Shown here piece by piece: positions 9,610 through 18,143 of a stretch of DNA of 64,000 bases. The notes beneath the pieces were generated by a model. The model was not told where the DNA came from, made no database searches, and worked only from the letters and a program-made list of their open reading frames with translations. The stretch is taken from contig OZ242030.1 of NCBI GenBank assembly GCA_965205055.1, positions 186,001 to 250,000 on the forward strand, given 5' to 3'. This DNA comes from CBDBBY01 sp965205055. GTDB lineage: Bacteria; Pseudomonadota; Alphaproteobacteria; Rhodobacterales; Rhodobacteraceae. The position numbers and the translations under genes were made by a program. Within the stretch, counting starts at the first letter, position 1. Every line of letters starts with the position of its first letter.

Positions 9610-10791
9610 TCAGCCGTCATTTTCAAAGTAGCTGCGGCAAAAGTGCAGAAACCTTTCCGCCGCACCGGACAAGGTTTTTCCGCCTTGGGTCGCCAGTACA
9701 ATATCGGCTGCGTTTTCCGTTCCGCCGAACGGGCGTTGCACCAATGACTGACCATCATAGGTCATCGGCGAAGCAGGTTTCGTCGCAAGCACCGTGTACC
9801 CCAATCCTTGGCCGACCATGGATCGCGCCATCTCCAAAGACGTAGGCCGGTGGGAAACGGCCGGATCTTTGCCGGTCACTTGCTTGAAACGGGCCAGGAA
9901 CTTGTCCGTGGGCGGTCCGTCGAGACAGATCATTGGCTTGTCGACAAGATCTTCAGGTCCGATCTGCAAATTGTCCTTCAAAGGATCGTTTTCAGCCAGC
10001 AACACATAGAGATCCAGTCGCGCGAGCATTTCATGCCGCAGCCAATCGGGAAGCTCGTGGTCATACAGAAGTCCGACCTCGCATTCGCCACTTTGCAGGC
10101 TTTCGATGATGCGGCGTTGATCGCCCTCGACGGGCTTGAGAATGATCGGCTCGGGTTCATCGGCAAGAATGCGCATGAATTGCGGCACCAGATAGGGCCC
10201 GAACGAATGAAAGCAGCCCAAAGACAGCGACTGCGCCGCATCTTTTCGGCCATGGCCAACGGATTTCACTCCATCGATCCGCGACGCCACGCCATAGGCG
10301 CGATTGGCGTAGATCAACGGCGACCCGCGCCCGGAATTGAAGATTTCCTCGACTTCGCCGAAAAAGACATGGTGGGTGCCGACGCGTTCCGCGGACACGA
10401 CTCTGCAATCAAATGCCACAAGGGGGTCGGCAACCCTCAAGGCTCCGGTCGATGTGGCGACCCATTCCGTGCAGTCGAATTTGTCCTTGAACTGATCCTT
10501 GAACCGCCCCGCGAACGTGTCGGAGATGTATGATTGATCATCGCGCAGAACATTCACGACGAAACATCCGTTGTCGATTATCGTCTGGGCGCTTGGGGAC
10601 AGATGGTGGACGCAGACGAGAAGTGTCGGCTTGGGCGTATCGGCACTGACCGACGACATGGCCGAAACGGTGACGCCCGCGCGCCCCGCGGGCCCGTCGC
10701 TTGAGATGATGTTGACCGTGCAGGCCGCGTGGCTCATCCCGCCAAGAAACTGCGTCCTGAGGTCGGGTTGCTGTGCCGGAGACTTCGTCAT
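9610..10791 (-). CDS. Flavin reductase fused to a LysR-type effector-binding domain
   Basis: The 393-residue protein has two domains. Residues 1 to about 170 form a flavin reductase-like FMN-binding domain of the HpaC/DIM6 type (GMSHAACTVNI, AGVTVSAMSSVS, GCFVVNVL). Residues from about 180 to the end resemble a LysR-type substrate-binding domain (SLGCFHSFGPYLVPQFM, GECEVGLLYDHEL, MVGQGLGYTVLA) with no helix-turn-helix. It presumably supplies reduced flavin to the HpaB-like oxygenase two genes upstream. The extra domain may sense the pathway substrate and gate NADH oxidation, as the MarR-like tail of the Acinetobacter p-hydroxyphenylacetate hydroxylase reductase does. The ATG at 10791 overlaps the marR stop by one base (TGATG), implying coupled translation. 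Domains are clear; the gating role is inference. Confidence 0.85.
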   Translation of the reverse strand: MTKSPAQQPDLRTQFLGGMSHAACTVNIISSDGPAGRAGVTVSAMSSVSADTPKPTLLVCVHHLSPSAQTIIDNGCFVVNVLRDDQSYISDTFAGRFKDQFKDKFDCTEWVATSTGALRVADPLVAFDCRVVSAERVGTHHVFFGEVEEIFNSGRGSPLIYANRAYGVASRIDGVKSVGHGRKDAAQSLSLGCFHSFGPYLVPQFMRILADEPEPIILKPVEGDQRRIIESLQSGECEVGLLYDHELPDWLRHEMLARLDLYVLLAENDPLKDNLQIGPEDLVDKPMICLDGPPTDKFLARFKQVTGKDPAVSHRPTSLEMARSMVGQGLGYTVLATKPASPMTYDGQSLVQRPFGGTENAADIVLATQGGKTLSGAAERFLHFCRSYFENDG

Positions 10792-11333
10792 CAATTTGCG
10801 CTCCCAGTGTTGCCGGTCAGGTATTGCGCCAATGCCAAGGCCTTGCCGCCACTCTCGGCAAGCTGCGGCGCAAGCGCGCAGAGGCGGTCGAAATCCTGAG
10901 CGGTGAGCGGCCCGAACAAAACGTCATTCACCTCCTGCTGGACAGGGATGAGCGAGGCCAGAAGCGCATCGCTCTTCGGTGTAACGCGCAAAAGGACGCG
11001 GCGGCGGTCCTCCGGGTTCGGACGTTTCGTCACCAGGCCCAGCTTGATCAGCTTCCCCACCTCGCTTGTCACGAACGCACCCGACAGCGATAGATGGCGC
11101 GCGATCGCGTTGATGCCGATGCCTTTGTCGCCTTGCATATGGGCGATCGAGATCAGGATCGTGTACTGTATGCCCGTCAAACCGATGTGCGCCCCGAATT
11201 GCTGGCGAACGGCCTCCAACCGGGTCGAGAAGGCCAGAAGACTGTTCACGGTCTGACGAAAGTTGGCGTCCGTTCCGTTGCGAAGCAATTCCGGGCGCGT
11301 GATCGTGGTGGGCTTCTGGCCGATCTCACTCAT
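10791..11333 (-). CDS. MarR family regulator of the monooxygenase genes
   Basis: The 180-residue MarR-type winged-helix protein has a recognition region GINAIARHLSLSGAFVTSEV and the wing motif RPNPEDRRRVLLRVT. It sits between the HpaB-like oxygenase and its reductase on the same strand and overlaps the reductase start by one base. It is paralogous to the MarR at 20507-21037: both begin with RPELL, then a Gly-x-Asp, then FRQ. A 9-nt-spaced inverted repeat upstream of the oxygenase (12847-12867) is a plausible operator. Ligand unknown, likely an aromatic acid. Confidence 0.88.
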   Translation of the reverse strand: MSEIGQKPTTITRPELLRNGTDANFRQTVNSLLAFSTRLEAVRQQFGAHIGLTGIQYTILISIAHMQGDKGIGINAIARHLSLSGAFVTSEVGKLIKLGLVTKRPNPEDRRRVLLRVTPKSDALLASLIPVQQEVNDVLFGPLTAQDFDRLCALAPQLAESGGKALALAQYLTGNTGSAN

Positions 11334-11347
11334 TCCGGGCGTCCCTG

Positions 11348-12829
11348 CTAGGCTGCGATGGCCGTGATGCCTGCCAGCGTTTCGTCCAGATCAACTTGGT
11401 CGAGGAAGTAATCGACCATATCCGTCGCCTCTTTCCAGTCATAGGTGCGGAAAGAATGCCCGCGAACAACGAAGGATGCGCCGGAATAGAACATTTCGTA
11501 GTGGAGGTGGCGCGAAGCGAATTCCGATCCAACCACATCCCAAGCCAGTTTCATGAACTGTACCCGCTCGCGCGAGGAGCAGATCGGCGACTGCTGCGTC
11601 GCGTCGACCATTCTGGCAATCTCGGGATTGCCGTAATCCGACACGTGGCTCGGCAGCATGATCACGCCGCCGCCGGCAAGATCGCGGATATTGTTGAGGA
11701 AGTTGCCGTAAAGCTGCTGCGCGTGAACCGCCGCGGCATAGAGCGTGTGCGGATCGGGCAGGTAGTAGCCGTTGCGCTCATGGCCCTTGGCTTCCATTGC
11801 ATGGACAAGGTTGTCGATTGAGGCGGCATCGGCGGCCAGCTGGCCCAGCTTCTCGCGCACCTGCGGGAAGTTGATGACCCCGTTGGTTTCCGCCAGCCGA
11901 TAGGCGACGCCGGTCAGGAACTTCAGTTTGACCGAAAGCCGGATCTGCGCCTGATAATTCTGGTAGACATGGGAGGGCGTCGCGTGGAACTGCTTTTGCG
12001 CCATCGCAACGTCGTTGTGCAGGAATACGCGGCTCCACGGCACTTTCACATCATCGAAATACAGCACCGCATCGTTTTCGTCGAACCGCGATGAGAACGG
12101 GTTGTCGAACCGGTTCGAAACGCCCTGTTCATAGGACTTGCGCGACAGGACTTTCAGGCCCGGCGCATTCATCGGAACGACGCAGGAGAATGCGTATTTC
12201 TCTTCGCCCTCCCTGAGCGGCACCAGCTGCGTGACGAGCACCTCGTTGGCCATGATCCCGCCTGTGGCCAGCATCTTGCCGCCGCGCAGCGTGATCCCCT
12301 CGTCGTCCTGATCGGCGACGCCCGCGCCGATGAACTCGCTGGCCTGCTCGGACGCCGGCTTGGAGCGGTCGGCCTGCGGGTTGATGATGACATAGGTCAG
12401 ATAGATGTCATTGTCGCGCCCTTGTTCGTAGTAGCTGCGCAGGTTGCTTGCGAATTTCGGGTCGTAATCCTCGAACACTTCCAGCCCCATGCGCATGCCT
12501 GAAATGCAGGATGCGACGTGATCCGGCGACCGGCCCAGGAACCCGGCATGCAGCTTGGTCCAAGCCTCGATGCCCTTGCGGCGCTCCACCAGATCGGCGT
12601 AGCTCTTGGGCAATTGCCAGATACGGTTCGCGACATGGCCGGTCTCGGTCTCGAATGTCATGACCGATTTGTTTTCCGGCTGCGACTGAAAGTCATAAAG
12701 TTCGGCGATCGAGGCCACCGCATTGCGGTAAGCGGGGTGGGTGGTGACGTCGGATACCTGTTCGCCATTGATGAAGACGGCGCGGCCGTCGCGCAGACTT
12801 TCGGTGTGCTGCTCTCCGGATTTGATCAT
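11348..12829 (-). CDS. HpaB-family FADH2-dependent aromatic hydroxylase, oxygenase component
   Basis: This 493-residue protein is a group D flavin monooxygenase of the 4-hydroxyphenylacetate 3-hydroxylase (HpaB) family, with normal length. Family features include the middle beta-domain ending DVKVPWSRVFL, the C-terminal four-helix bundle, and IMLPSHVSDYGNPEIARMVD. The ATG at 12829 is chosen because it is preceded by GAGGTAAACAC. Such enzymes hydroxylate phenols or related rings with FADH2 from a separate reductase, here the fusion protein at 9610-10791. The next genes downstream are marR and that reductase, forming a three-gene operon. The substrate cannot be read from sequence; the nearby UbiD, amidase and ABC importer suggest a carboxylated or amide-containing ring. 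Confidence 0.88.
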   Translation of the reverse strand: MIKSGEQHTESLRDGRAVFINGEQVSDVTTHPAYRNAVASIAELYDFQSQPENKSVMTFETETGHVANRIWQLPKSYADLVERRKGIEAWTKLHAGFLGRSPDHVASCISGMRMGLEVFEDYDPKFASNLRSYYEQGRDNDIYLTYVIINPQADRSKPASEQASEFIGAGVADQDDEGITLRGGKMLATGGIMANEVLVTQLVPLREGEEKYAFSCVVPMNAPGLKVLSRKSYEQGVSNRFDNPFSSRFDENDAVLYFDDVKVPWSRVFLHNDVAMAQKQFHATPSHVYQNYQAQIRLSVKLKFLTGVAYRLAETNGVINFPQVREKLGQLAADAASIDNLVHAMEAKGHERNGYYLPDPHTLYAAAVHAQQLYGNFLNNIRDLAGGGVIMLPSHVSDYGNPEIARMVDATQQSPICSSRERVQFMKLAWDVVGSEFASRHLHYEMFYSGASFVVRGHSFRTYDWKEATDMVDYFLDQVDLDETLAGITAIAA

Positions 12830-12846
12830 GTGTTTACCTCGCAATT

Positions 12847-12867
12847 TTAGCTTTCTTAAGCAGCTAA
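12847..12867. promoter_or_regulatory. Inverted repeat upstream of the HpaB-like gene, candidate MarR operator
   Basis: Arms TTAGCT (12847-12852) and AGCTAA (12862-12867) are perfect, with a 9-nt spacer containing CTTAAG, in an AT-rich promoter stretch 17-38 bp before the ATG. The spacer length equals that of the repeat at 20438-20460 next to the second MarR gene. The position would block transcription of the oxygenase-marR-reductase operon. Confidence 0.5.
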
Positions 12868-13023
12868 TTTACAAAGTTACTCGAGTCAATCCTTTTCTGT
12901 GCCGAGCGTGTCCGCATCCTGGCAAGTCGATAATATTTTTGTGAAGTTCCATTTTTTCCGGGCATGATTCATGGCGGGGAGGTCGGCGAGTCCGGCCGTT
13001 CTGCGTTGCATGGAACGCGAGGC

Positions 13024-14361
13024 TCAGCCCTTTTGCAAGAGTTCCGCGACGCCGTGGGCAATGGCGAAAACCTGCGCATCTCGTCCCCCCGCTTGGGCGA
13101 TCGCCAAACCGGTCGGCGCGGATCCCGCCCGGTGCATCGGCAGCGAGATGGCGCAGCCATCAAGAAAGTTGATCGTTGAAGGGTTGCGCAGCATCAGGAG
13201 GTTCGTCTCGCCGTAAAGCTGTTCGTCGGCGTCCAGATCCGCGATGCGTGGGGCCACCTTGGGCACGGTGGGCATGACAATGGCATCGTAGCCGGTCAGT
13301 TCTGCCGTCACGTCGGCGATGTAGCGGGCGCGTTGCTGCATGAGCGAGATGTAATCGGCGGCGGTTTGCGCTTCGCCCTTGCGGATGCGGACGATCACGC
13401 GCGGATCGTAGGCCTCCGGCGCGCGGGCCATCAAATCGGCATGCCACTGCGCAGCTTCCGCGGCGGCGAAGCCGCCTTTGGCGTTGATCCCGGCCAGCCG
13501 GTCGAACGGTTCCAGCGCGCGTTCGTCGACATGCGCTCCGGCGGCGCGCAACGTTGCCAGCGCTCCGGCGAAATCCTCGCTCACGGTTTCGTCCATGCCG
13601 TCAAGCACAAAATTCGTCGGCGCCAGCAGACGCAGACCCGCCGCATCGCGTTCCGCGCGGGCGCGGGGCGTCCGGCCCGACATCAGCGCGTCGAGAATTT
13701 CGACGCAGCGCGCGGAGTGCGCCAGCGACCCGATGCTGTCGAGGGTGAACGAGAGAGGGACAGCCCCTTCCAGAGAGACGTTCGATTGCGTCGGCTTGTA
13801 CCCGACGATCCCGCACAGGGCGGCGGGAATGCGGCAAGACCCGCCGGTATCCGAGCCGATGCCGGCAAAGGCCATTCCGTCCGCGACCGAGACCGCGGCG
13901 CCGGAGGACGACCCGCCTGGGATCCGCGCATTGTCTCGGTCCCAAGGATTCGCGGGCGTGCCGTAATGCGGGTTCATCCCGAGCCCGGAATAGGCGAACT
14001 CGGTCATATTGGTGCGTCCGATCAGAACGAAGCCCGCCCGGCGCAGGTTCGCGATCGCCTCGGCGTCCTTCGTCGCAGGTCCATCCGCAAGCGCCTTCGA
14101 TCCGGCGCGCGAGATCTGGCCTTGGACATCGAAGAGGTCTTTGACCGAAATCGGAATGCCCGCGAAAGGCGAGGGCGCCTGGCCGGACCGACGCAGCATA
14201 TCCATCGCCTCGGCCGCCGCCAAAGCCCCGTCGCCATCGAGATGCACGAAAGCGCGCGGGCCTTCGCCCTGCCGCGCCGCGTCCAGACAGGCCTCGGTCA
14301 AGGCGCGCGAGGAAGTGCTCCCGCGCGCCAACTGATCCGCCAGCTCTTCAAGCGTGGTCAC
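13024..14361 (-). CDS. Amidase signature family hydrolase
   Basis: The 445-residue protein carries the complete Ser-cisSer-Lys machinery: Lys74 in ISVKDLFD, cis-Ser151 in GGSSSG, and Ser175 in GSDTGGSCRIP. Length is typical. It begins with GTG, 20 nt after the cupin gene, and closes the livK-ubiD-ubiX-yciI-trx-ahpD-cupin-amidase run. An amidase inside an aromatic-degradation operon suggests that ring opening or the starting compound yields an amide, as with maleamate in nicotinate catabolism or a lactam from a pyrrole. That is inference; signature amidases have broad substrates. Confidence 0.9.
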   Translation of the reverse strand: MTTLEELADQLARGSTSSRALTEACLDAARQGEGPRAFVHLDGDGALAAAEAMDMLRRSGQAPSPFAGIPISVKDLFDVQGQISRAGSKALADGPATKDAEAIANLRRAGFVLIGRTNMTEFAYSGLGMNPHYGTPANPWDRDNARIPGGSSSGAAVSVADGMAFAGIGSDTGGSCRIPAALCGIVGYKPTQSNVSLEGAVPLSFTLDSIGSLAHSARCVEILDALMSGRTPRARAERDAAGLRLLAPTNFVLDGMDETVSEDFAGALATLRAAGAHVDERALEPFDRLAGINAKGGFAAAEAAQWHADLMARAPEAYDPRVIVRIRKGEAQTAADYISLMQQRARYIADVTAELTGYDAIVMPTVPKVAPRIADLDADEQLYGETNLLMLRNPSTINFLDGCAISLPMHRAGSAPTGLAIAQAGGRDAQVFAIAHGVAELLQKG

Positions 14362-14381
14362 GTCCCAAGCACCGCCGCGTT

Positions 14382-14768
14382 TCAGCCGTCTTGATCGTAG
14401 TAATGCATCTCAAGCAGGACGCATCCGGTGTTCGATTTGAATGGCCCGTGATATGCGCCCGGCGGACGGCAGGCGTATGTGTTGGGCTCGAATGCCTCGC
14501 CGCCTTCGCCATTTTCGTCGTTGCCGACGGTCAGATCGCCCGAGACAAGAAACACCTCTTCCCAATAGTCATGGACGAACGGGGCGGTCGTGTAGATGCC
14601 GGGCTGAAACCGCAGGAGCCGTGTCCGGTTGCCGACCTTGCCGTCCTCGTCCAGCTTGCCGGCCAGGATCTTCTGTTCGATGCCCTCGGGATATCCGGGC
14701 AGAGAGTGCCAGCCCTCGGTGCCCATGTCGACGGCGTGGAACTCTTTGTGCTCTTTGTCGATTGCCAT
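14382..14768 (-). CDS. Single-domain cupin protein
   Basis: This 128-residue protein has one cupin barrel: motif 1 HDYWEEVFLVSGDL and motif 2 PPGAYHGPF supply candidate metal ligands (His, Glu, His). It lies in the catabolic operon between the AhpD-like gene and the amidase. No recognised ring-cleavage dioxygenase is present in the cluster, so this cupin is the best candidate for a ring-opening enzyme, although small cupins are also isomerases, decarboxylases or sensors. Family sure, role open. Confidence 0.8.
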   Translation of the reverse strand: MAIDKEHKEFHAVDMGTEGWHSLPGYPEGIEQKILAGKLDEDGKVGNRTRLLRFQPGIYTTAPFVHDYWEEVFLVSGDLTVGNDENGEGGEAFEPNTYACRPPGAYHGPFKSNTGCVLLEMHYYDQDG

Positions 14769-14789
14769 ACTTGATGTCCTTTTCTGGCT

Positions 14790-14812
14790 GCGCCCCGGTC
14801 AGGCCGGGGCGC
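14790..14812 (-). other. Intercistronic stem-loop between ahpD-like and cupin genes
   Basis: A perfect 9-bp stem (GCGCCCCGG / CCGGGGCGC) with a 5-nt loop lies in the gap between two same-strand genes. No T-run follows on the minus strand, so a processing or mRNA-stabilising hairpin is more likely than a full terminator. Confidence 0.55.
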
Positions 14813-14819
14813 GCTTCAA

Positions 14820-15467
14820 TCAGTTTTTGGGTTTGGTGTGCATCCACTGCTCGTTGCCCTTCATCGGCTCTTCGATCGGCAGTTTCATCGCCGCGTGCAT
14901 CGCCGCGTACATGCCCCAAAAGCCCACGCAGAGCACGATCTCCATCACCTGCTGCGGGTTGAAATGCTCGGCCAGACGGGCGCGCAGATCGTCGGACACG
15001 CCGTTGGGGTCGAGCGACGCCATGTTGGCGTATTCGATCGCGACGGCCTCGGCCTCGTCGCTGGGCTCATCCGCATGTAGCAGCGTTTCAAGATCGCTGT
15101 CTTCATATTCCCACCGGCGCTTGAGCGTGCCGGAATGATGCGACGTGCAGTATTCGCACTCATGCGTCCGCGCCACCGACAGGGCGAGCTTGTACTTGAA
15201 ATGCTCGCTCAGCTCGTTGCGGTCGTCGCGCATGATCGAGTTGTTCAGCGCGATCATGTGGTCGGCCATCCACGGCACATGGGCATAGACCTTGTTGCAG
15301 TTGGGCTGAAACCCCATGCGCGCGGCGTAGTAGTGCAGGGCGGGGCGCAAGTAGATCGGCACGTTCTCGTAGCCGTCGCCGAGTTCGAAATACGGGATGA
15401 AAGCACTGCTTTCACCTTCGTTCACGATCGTGTCGATGGGTTTCGGGGCTTTGACAATCTCGTCCAT
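14820..15467 (-). CDS. Carboxymuconolactone decarboxylase / AhpD-like protein
   Basis: The 215-residue all-helical protein has the AhpD redox signature Cys104-x2-Cys107-x3-His111 in HECEYCTSHHSG. In this superfamily the thiol form acts as a disulfide reductase/peroxidase adaptor, while gamma-carboxymuconolactone decarboxylases lack the CxxC. The CxxC here therefore argues for redox chemistry. The ATG at 15467 follows AAGGAGACCATC. A thioredoxin gene lies 14 nt upstream and a thioredoxin reductase begins the neighbouring unit, giving a potential electron relay TrxB-Trx-AhpD. The final acceptor is unknown. Confidence 0.85.
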   Translation of the reverse strand: MDEIVKAPKPIDTIVNEGESSAFIPYFELGDGYENVPIYLRPALHYYAARMGFQPNCNKVYAHVPWMADHMIALNNSIMRDDRNELSEHFKYKLALSVARTHECEYCTSHHSGTLKRRWEYEDSDLETLLHADEPSDEAEAVAIEYANMASLDPNGVSDDLRARLAEHFNPQQVMEIVLCVGFWGMYAAMHAAMKLPIEEPMKGNEQWMHTKPKN

Positions 15468-15481
15468 GATGGTCTCCTTTT

Positions 15482-15799
15482 TCAGCCGCTTATGGCTTGC
15501 AGTTTCTGGTTCAGAACAGGCGCTTTGGTGAAGCCCGAGAGCTTTTCCAGCATCTCGCCATCCTTGGAGATGTGGAGCGCGGGCAGAGCGGACAGTCCGA
15601 ATGCGTCCTGCGCGTCGGGATGGGCTTCCAGATCGACGTAGGCGAAGTTCACCTTGCCTTCGAAGCGCGGCATCAGCCGCTCCACCACGCCCCGCTGCGG
15701 TTCGCATTGCGGGCACCATGGGGCCTTGAAGCCGATCACAGTGACGCCGTCCTGCGCCAGACGATCCTGAGCTTCTGTAGGGGAAATCATTGGTATCAT
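15482..15799 (-). CDS. Thioredoxin
   Basis: This 105-residue thioredoxin fold has the active site WCPQC (Cys29, Cys32) in place of the usual WCGPC, and the cis-Pro in ALPALHIS. The ATG at 15799 is preferred because AAGGAAGGATCAC precedes it; another ATG lies 18 nt further upstream. It sits directly before the AhpD-like gene in the catabolic operon, so it probably serves a dedicated role there rather than being the housekeeping thioredoxin. The altered dipeptide between the cysteines may tune its redox potential. Confidence 0.88.
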   Translation of the reverse strand: MIPMISPTEAQDRLAQDGVTVIGFKAPWCPQCEPQRGVVERLMPRFEGKVNFAYVDLEAHPDAQDAFGLSALPALHISKDGEMLEKLSGFTKAPVLNQKLQAISG

Positions 15800-15826
15800 G
15801 TGATCCTTCCTTTCCATGCCTCGGAA

Positions 15827-16069
15827 TCAGCCGAGGTTGTTGATCTTCGGTTTGAATTGTTCGCACTGCAAGTCGGAAAACGCACCCGCCGCGAACGGAC
15901 CGCCGCTGGCGACATCGCGCGCGCCTTGGACATCCTCGGCCTCGATAGTCGAAAGCGATCCGCGGGGCGTGCCGGGCCGCGATTCGAGATATGCGCGGCG
16001 CGCGTCCAATGCGGCCGCGCGGGACTCGCCCGCTCCGGGATTGTCGATGCATTCGCAGACAACGAACAT
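15827..16069 (-). CDS. YciI-like protein
   Basis: The 80-residue protein has the ferredoxin-like YciI pattern: an initial strand MFVVCECIDNPG, a helix with RRAYLE, then RGSLSTIEAED and the GPFAAGAF block near the end, matching the usual DPYxxAGLF. GGAGAGG precedes the chosen ATG. YciI relatives in aromatic pathways resemble muconolactone isomerase and dehalogenase folds. It lies between ubiX and the thioredoxin gene. Exact activity unknown. Confidence 0.72.
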   Translation of the reverse strand: MFVVCECIDNPGAGESRAAALDARRAYLESRPGTPRGSLSTIEAEDVQGARDVASGGPFAAGAFSDLQCEQFKPKINNLG

Positions 16070-16082
16070 GCGCGCCTCTCCT

Positions 16083-16673
16083 TCAGTCCTCGAATTCGTC
16101 GCGGCCAAGGCCCTGCCAACGGTTCACAAGGCCAGTCTCTATGCCGAACAGGTCCAGAACCCTGCCTACCGTTTGATCGACCATCTGATCAATGCTTTCC
16201 GGCTTCTGATAGAACCCCGGCACGGGGGGATACATGATCGCGCCCGCCTCGGTGACATTGGCCATGGTGCGGATATGGCCCAGATGCAGCGGCGTTTCGC
16301 GGAGCATCAAAACCAACCGGCGGCGCTCTTTCAGCATCACATCCGCCGCGCGGGCGAGAAGCGATGTGGTCAGTCCAGTGGCGATCTCGGACATCGACTT
16401 AACCGAGCAGGGCGCCACGATCATTCCGTCGCAATGGAACGATCCCGATGCAACGCTCGCGCCGATATTGGCGTTCGAGTGCAGCTCGCTCGCCAAACCG
16501 CGCAAATCCGACATGTTCAGCCCGCATTCATGAGTGACCGTCTGCACGGCCGGTTTTGAGATCACCAGATGCGTTTCGACATCCGCTGCTTTCAGCGTTT
16601 CAAGCAGCCGCACGCCGTAGATCGCTCCGGACGCTCCGGAGATGCCGATGACGATCCGCCGCCGCGCGGACAT
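16083..16673 (-). CDS. ubiX: Flavin prenyltransferase UbiX
   Basis: The 196-residue protein carries the N-terminal GISGASGAIYGVRLLE FMN-binding loop, MIVAPCSVKSMSEIATG, LVLMLRETPLHLGHIRTM and a YPPVPGFYQKP motif, all hallmarks of UbiX. It attaches dimethylallyl to FMN to make prenylated FMN for UbiD. The ATG overlaps the ubiD stop by one base (TAATG), so the cofactor maker and its client are translationally coupled. Confidence 0.95.
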   Translation of the reverse strand: MSARRRIVIGISGASGAIYGVRLLETLKAADVETHLVISKPAVQTVTHECGLNMSDLRGLASELHSNANIGASVASGSFHCDGMIVAPCSVKSMSEIATGLTTSLLARAADVMLKERRRLVLMLRETPLHLGHIRTMANVTEAGAIMYPPVPGFYQKPESIDQMVDQTVGRVLDLFGIETGLVNRWQGLGRDEFED

Positions 16674-18061
16674 TACAGATAGTCCTTCAGATCGACCTCG
16701 CCCCAGTGCTTGGGCCAGGTGCGCAGGAAGTCGTCCTTGCCGAAACGCTCCTTGATCGTCGCGTCGATGCCGATCTTCGAGCCCAGCCGGAACGGCGGGT
16801 GATCGGGCAGAGGCTCGGCCGAAGGATCGTAAAGCGACGCGCGCGTATTATCGACTTGGAAGGTATCCTTGGCCGGGTCGACGCGCGTGGCGATCGCATG
16901 AAAGACGTCTTCGGCGCTTTCGATATCGGTGTCCGGGCTGATCGCAACGACGGTTTTCGTGTTCAGCCAAGGCGCGCCCATGCAGGCCATCAGAGCATCG
17001 TTGACATAGCCGGGCCGCGAGGTCTCGATCTGAACGACCGCCGTCAACGCCGCGCCCCAGTGCGGAAAGCGGACGTCATGGACCTTGATCCCCATTTCGG
17101 AGATCCGGTTGTACAGCATCGCCTCATGACACAGCCGCGGCAGAACCTGATGATCGGTGTAGGGGCAGGTCTGATGATTGCGGTAGATCGGGCGGTCTGC
17201 GCGATGCGTTATCGCGGTCACCTCGATTTTCGGGATCCGCTGGATTTTCGGCAAGTAGTAGCCTGAAGGCGAAACCACTTCGCCCCACTCGGCGGGGTCG
17301 CCCAGATCGATCCAGCCCTCGACGGCGATTTCCGCATGGGCAGGAACGCTGATCGGGATGGTTTCGCCCGGAACCATTTCGATGTCGGCGTCCAGAATTG
17401 TTCCGACCATTTCCAGCTCGCCCCACATGTCCATGTGGAGACCGCTGAAATTGGCCATGATTTCGAAGGCGGGGTGCAAGCCGAAGACCATCGCGATCGG
17501 CATCCTGCGCTCTCCCCGCGCGCGGTACTTGTTCATCACCGCATGGGTGTGCGGGGTCGCGAAACTGACGACGCCCGACCGGGGGCCGGTGGGGTTGGTG
17601 CCCGCATGCGACGAATTGTAAAATCCGGTTTCCGGGTCCACGACGATGTTCATCGCGGTGATGTATGGGACCGTTTCGCGTTCGGAGTGGATCGGGATCG
17701 GGAGTTCGTTCCAGTCGACATCCCCGCCCGTTATGACGGTTTCTTTGACCGGCCCGCTGTCGACATGGGTGAACCCGCGCGGCGGCCGGCGCAGGCGGAA
17801 CGCCAGAGTCTTGAGGTAGTCCTCGACAGAGACGTCCAAGGCGCGCGCCTGAAGATGGCGATGCTTGACGTGAATGTCGGTCAGGCGAAAGCCGGGTTTT
17901 TCGACGATGTTCTCAAAAACGATGGGCTGTTCGCTCAGCGCGCTCAGCGCGCCGATATGCTCCATCTTTACCGGTTTCGCGATCGTCGTGACGACATCTT
18001 CGTTCAGCGACAAGAAGCTGCGCAGATCAGGATTTCGCGAATTGGAGACGGGATGTGTCAT
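16673..18061 (-). CDS. UbiD-family prFMN-dependent decarboxylase
   Basis: The 462-residue protein belongs to the UbiD superfamily. It shows the prFMN-binding SSHAGTNPTGPRSG region, HAEIAVEGWID with the catalytic-region Glu, and GEVVSPSGYY, the counterpart of GEFTGYY. The start is the ATG at 18061 after an AGGGGG stretch. With coupled ubiX, an importer and an aromatic hydroxylase nearby, a catabolic (de)carboxylase acting on an aromatic or heteroaromatic acid is more likely than ubiquinone synthesis. Relatives act on protocatechuate, pyrrole-2-carboxylate and furandicarboxylate; the substrate here is not readable. Confidence 0.9.
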   Translation of the reverse strand: MTHPVSNSRNPDLRSFLSLNEDVVTTIAKPVKMEHIGALSALSEQPIVFENIVEKPGFRLTDIHVKHRHLQARALDVSVEDYLKTLAFRLRRPPRGFTHVDSGPVKETVITGGDVDWNELPIPIHSERETVPYITAMNIVVDPETGFYNSSHAGTNPTGPRSGVVSFATPHTHAVMNKYRARGERRMPIAMVFGLHPAFEIMANFSGLHMDMWGELEMVGTILDADIEMVPGETIPISVPAHAEIAVEGWIDLGDPAEWGEVVSPSGYYLPKIQRIPKIEVTAITHRADRPIYRNHQTCPYTDHQVLPRLCHEAMLYNRISEMGIKVHDVRFPHWGAALTAVVQIETSRPGYVNDALMACMGAPWLNTKTVVAISPDTDIESAEDVFHAIATRVDPAKDTFQVDNTRASLYDPSAEPLPDHPPFRLGSKIGIDATIKERFGKDDFLRTWPKHWGEVDLKDYL

Positions 18062-18093
18062 TGCTTGCAACCCCCTGATTTTGCACCGAGCGG

Positions 18094-18120
18094 AGTCCCG
18101 GCCAAGCGATGGCCGGGACT
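18094..18120 (-). other. Stem-loop between livK-like and ubiD genes
   Basis: A perfect 10-bp stem (AGTCCCGGCC / GGCCGGGACT) with a 7-nt loop follows the binding-protein gene. No T-run follows. Such hairpins after binding-protein genes usually protect the upstream message so the periplasmic protein is made in excess over downstream enzymes. Confidence 0.65.
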
Positions 18121-18143
18121 GAAATTCGAGACGCCGTGCGTGC

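Noticed and set aside
14820..16052. A single 410-codon frame spanning the thioredoxin and AhpD-like genes
   Set aside because: Its first half is out of frame with the thioredoxin and looks like shadow sequence. Only the part from the ATG at 15467, with a good RBS, is the AhpD-like gene.
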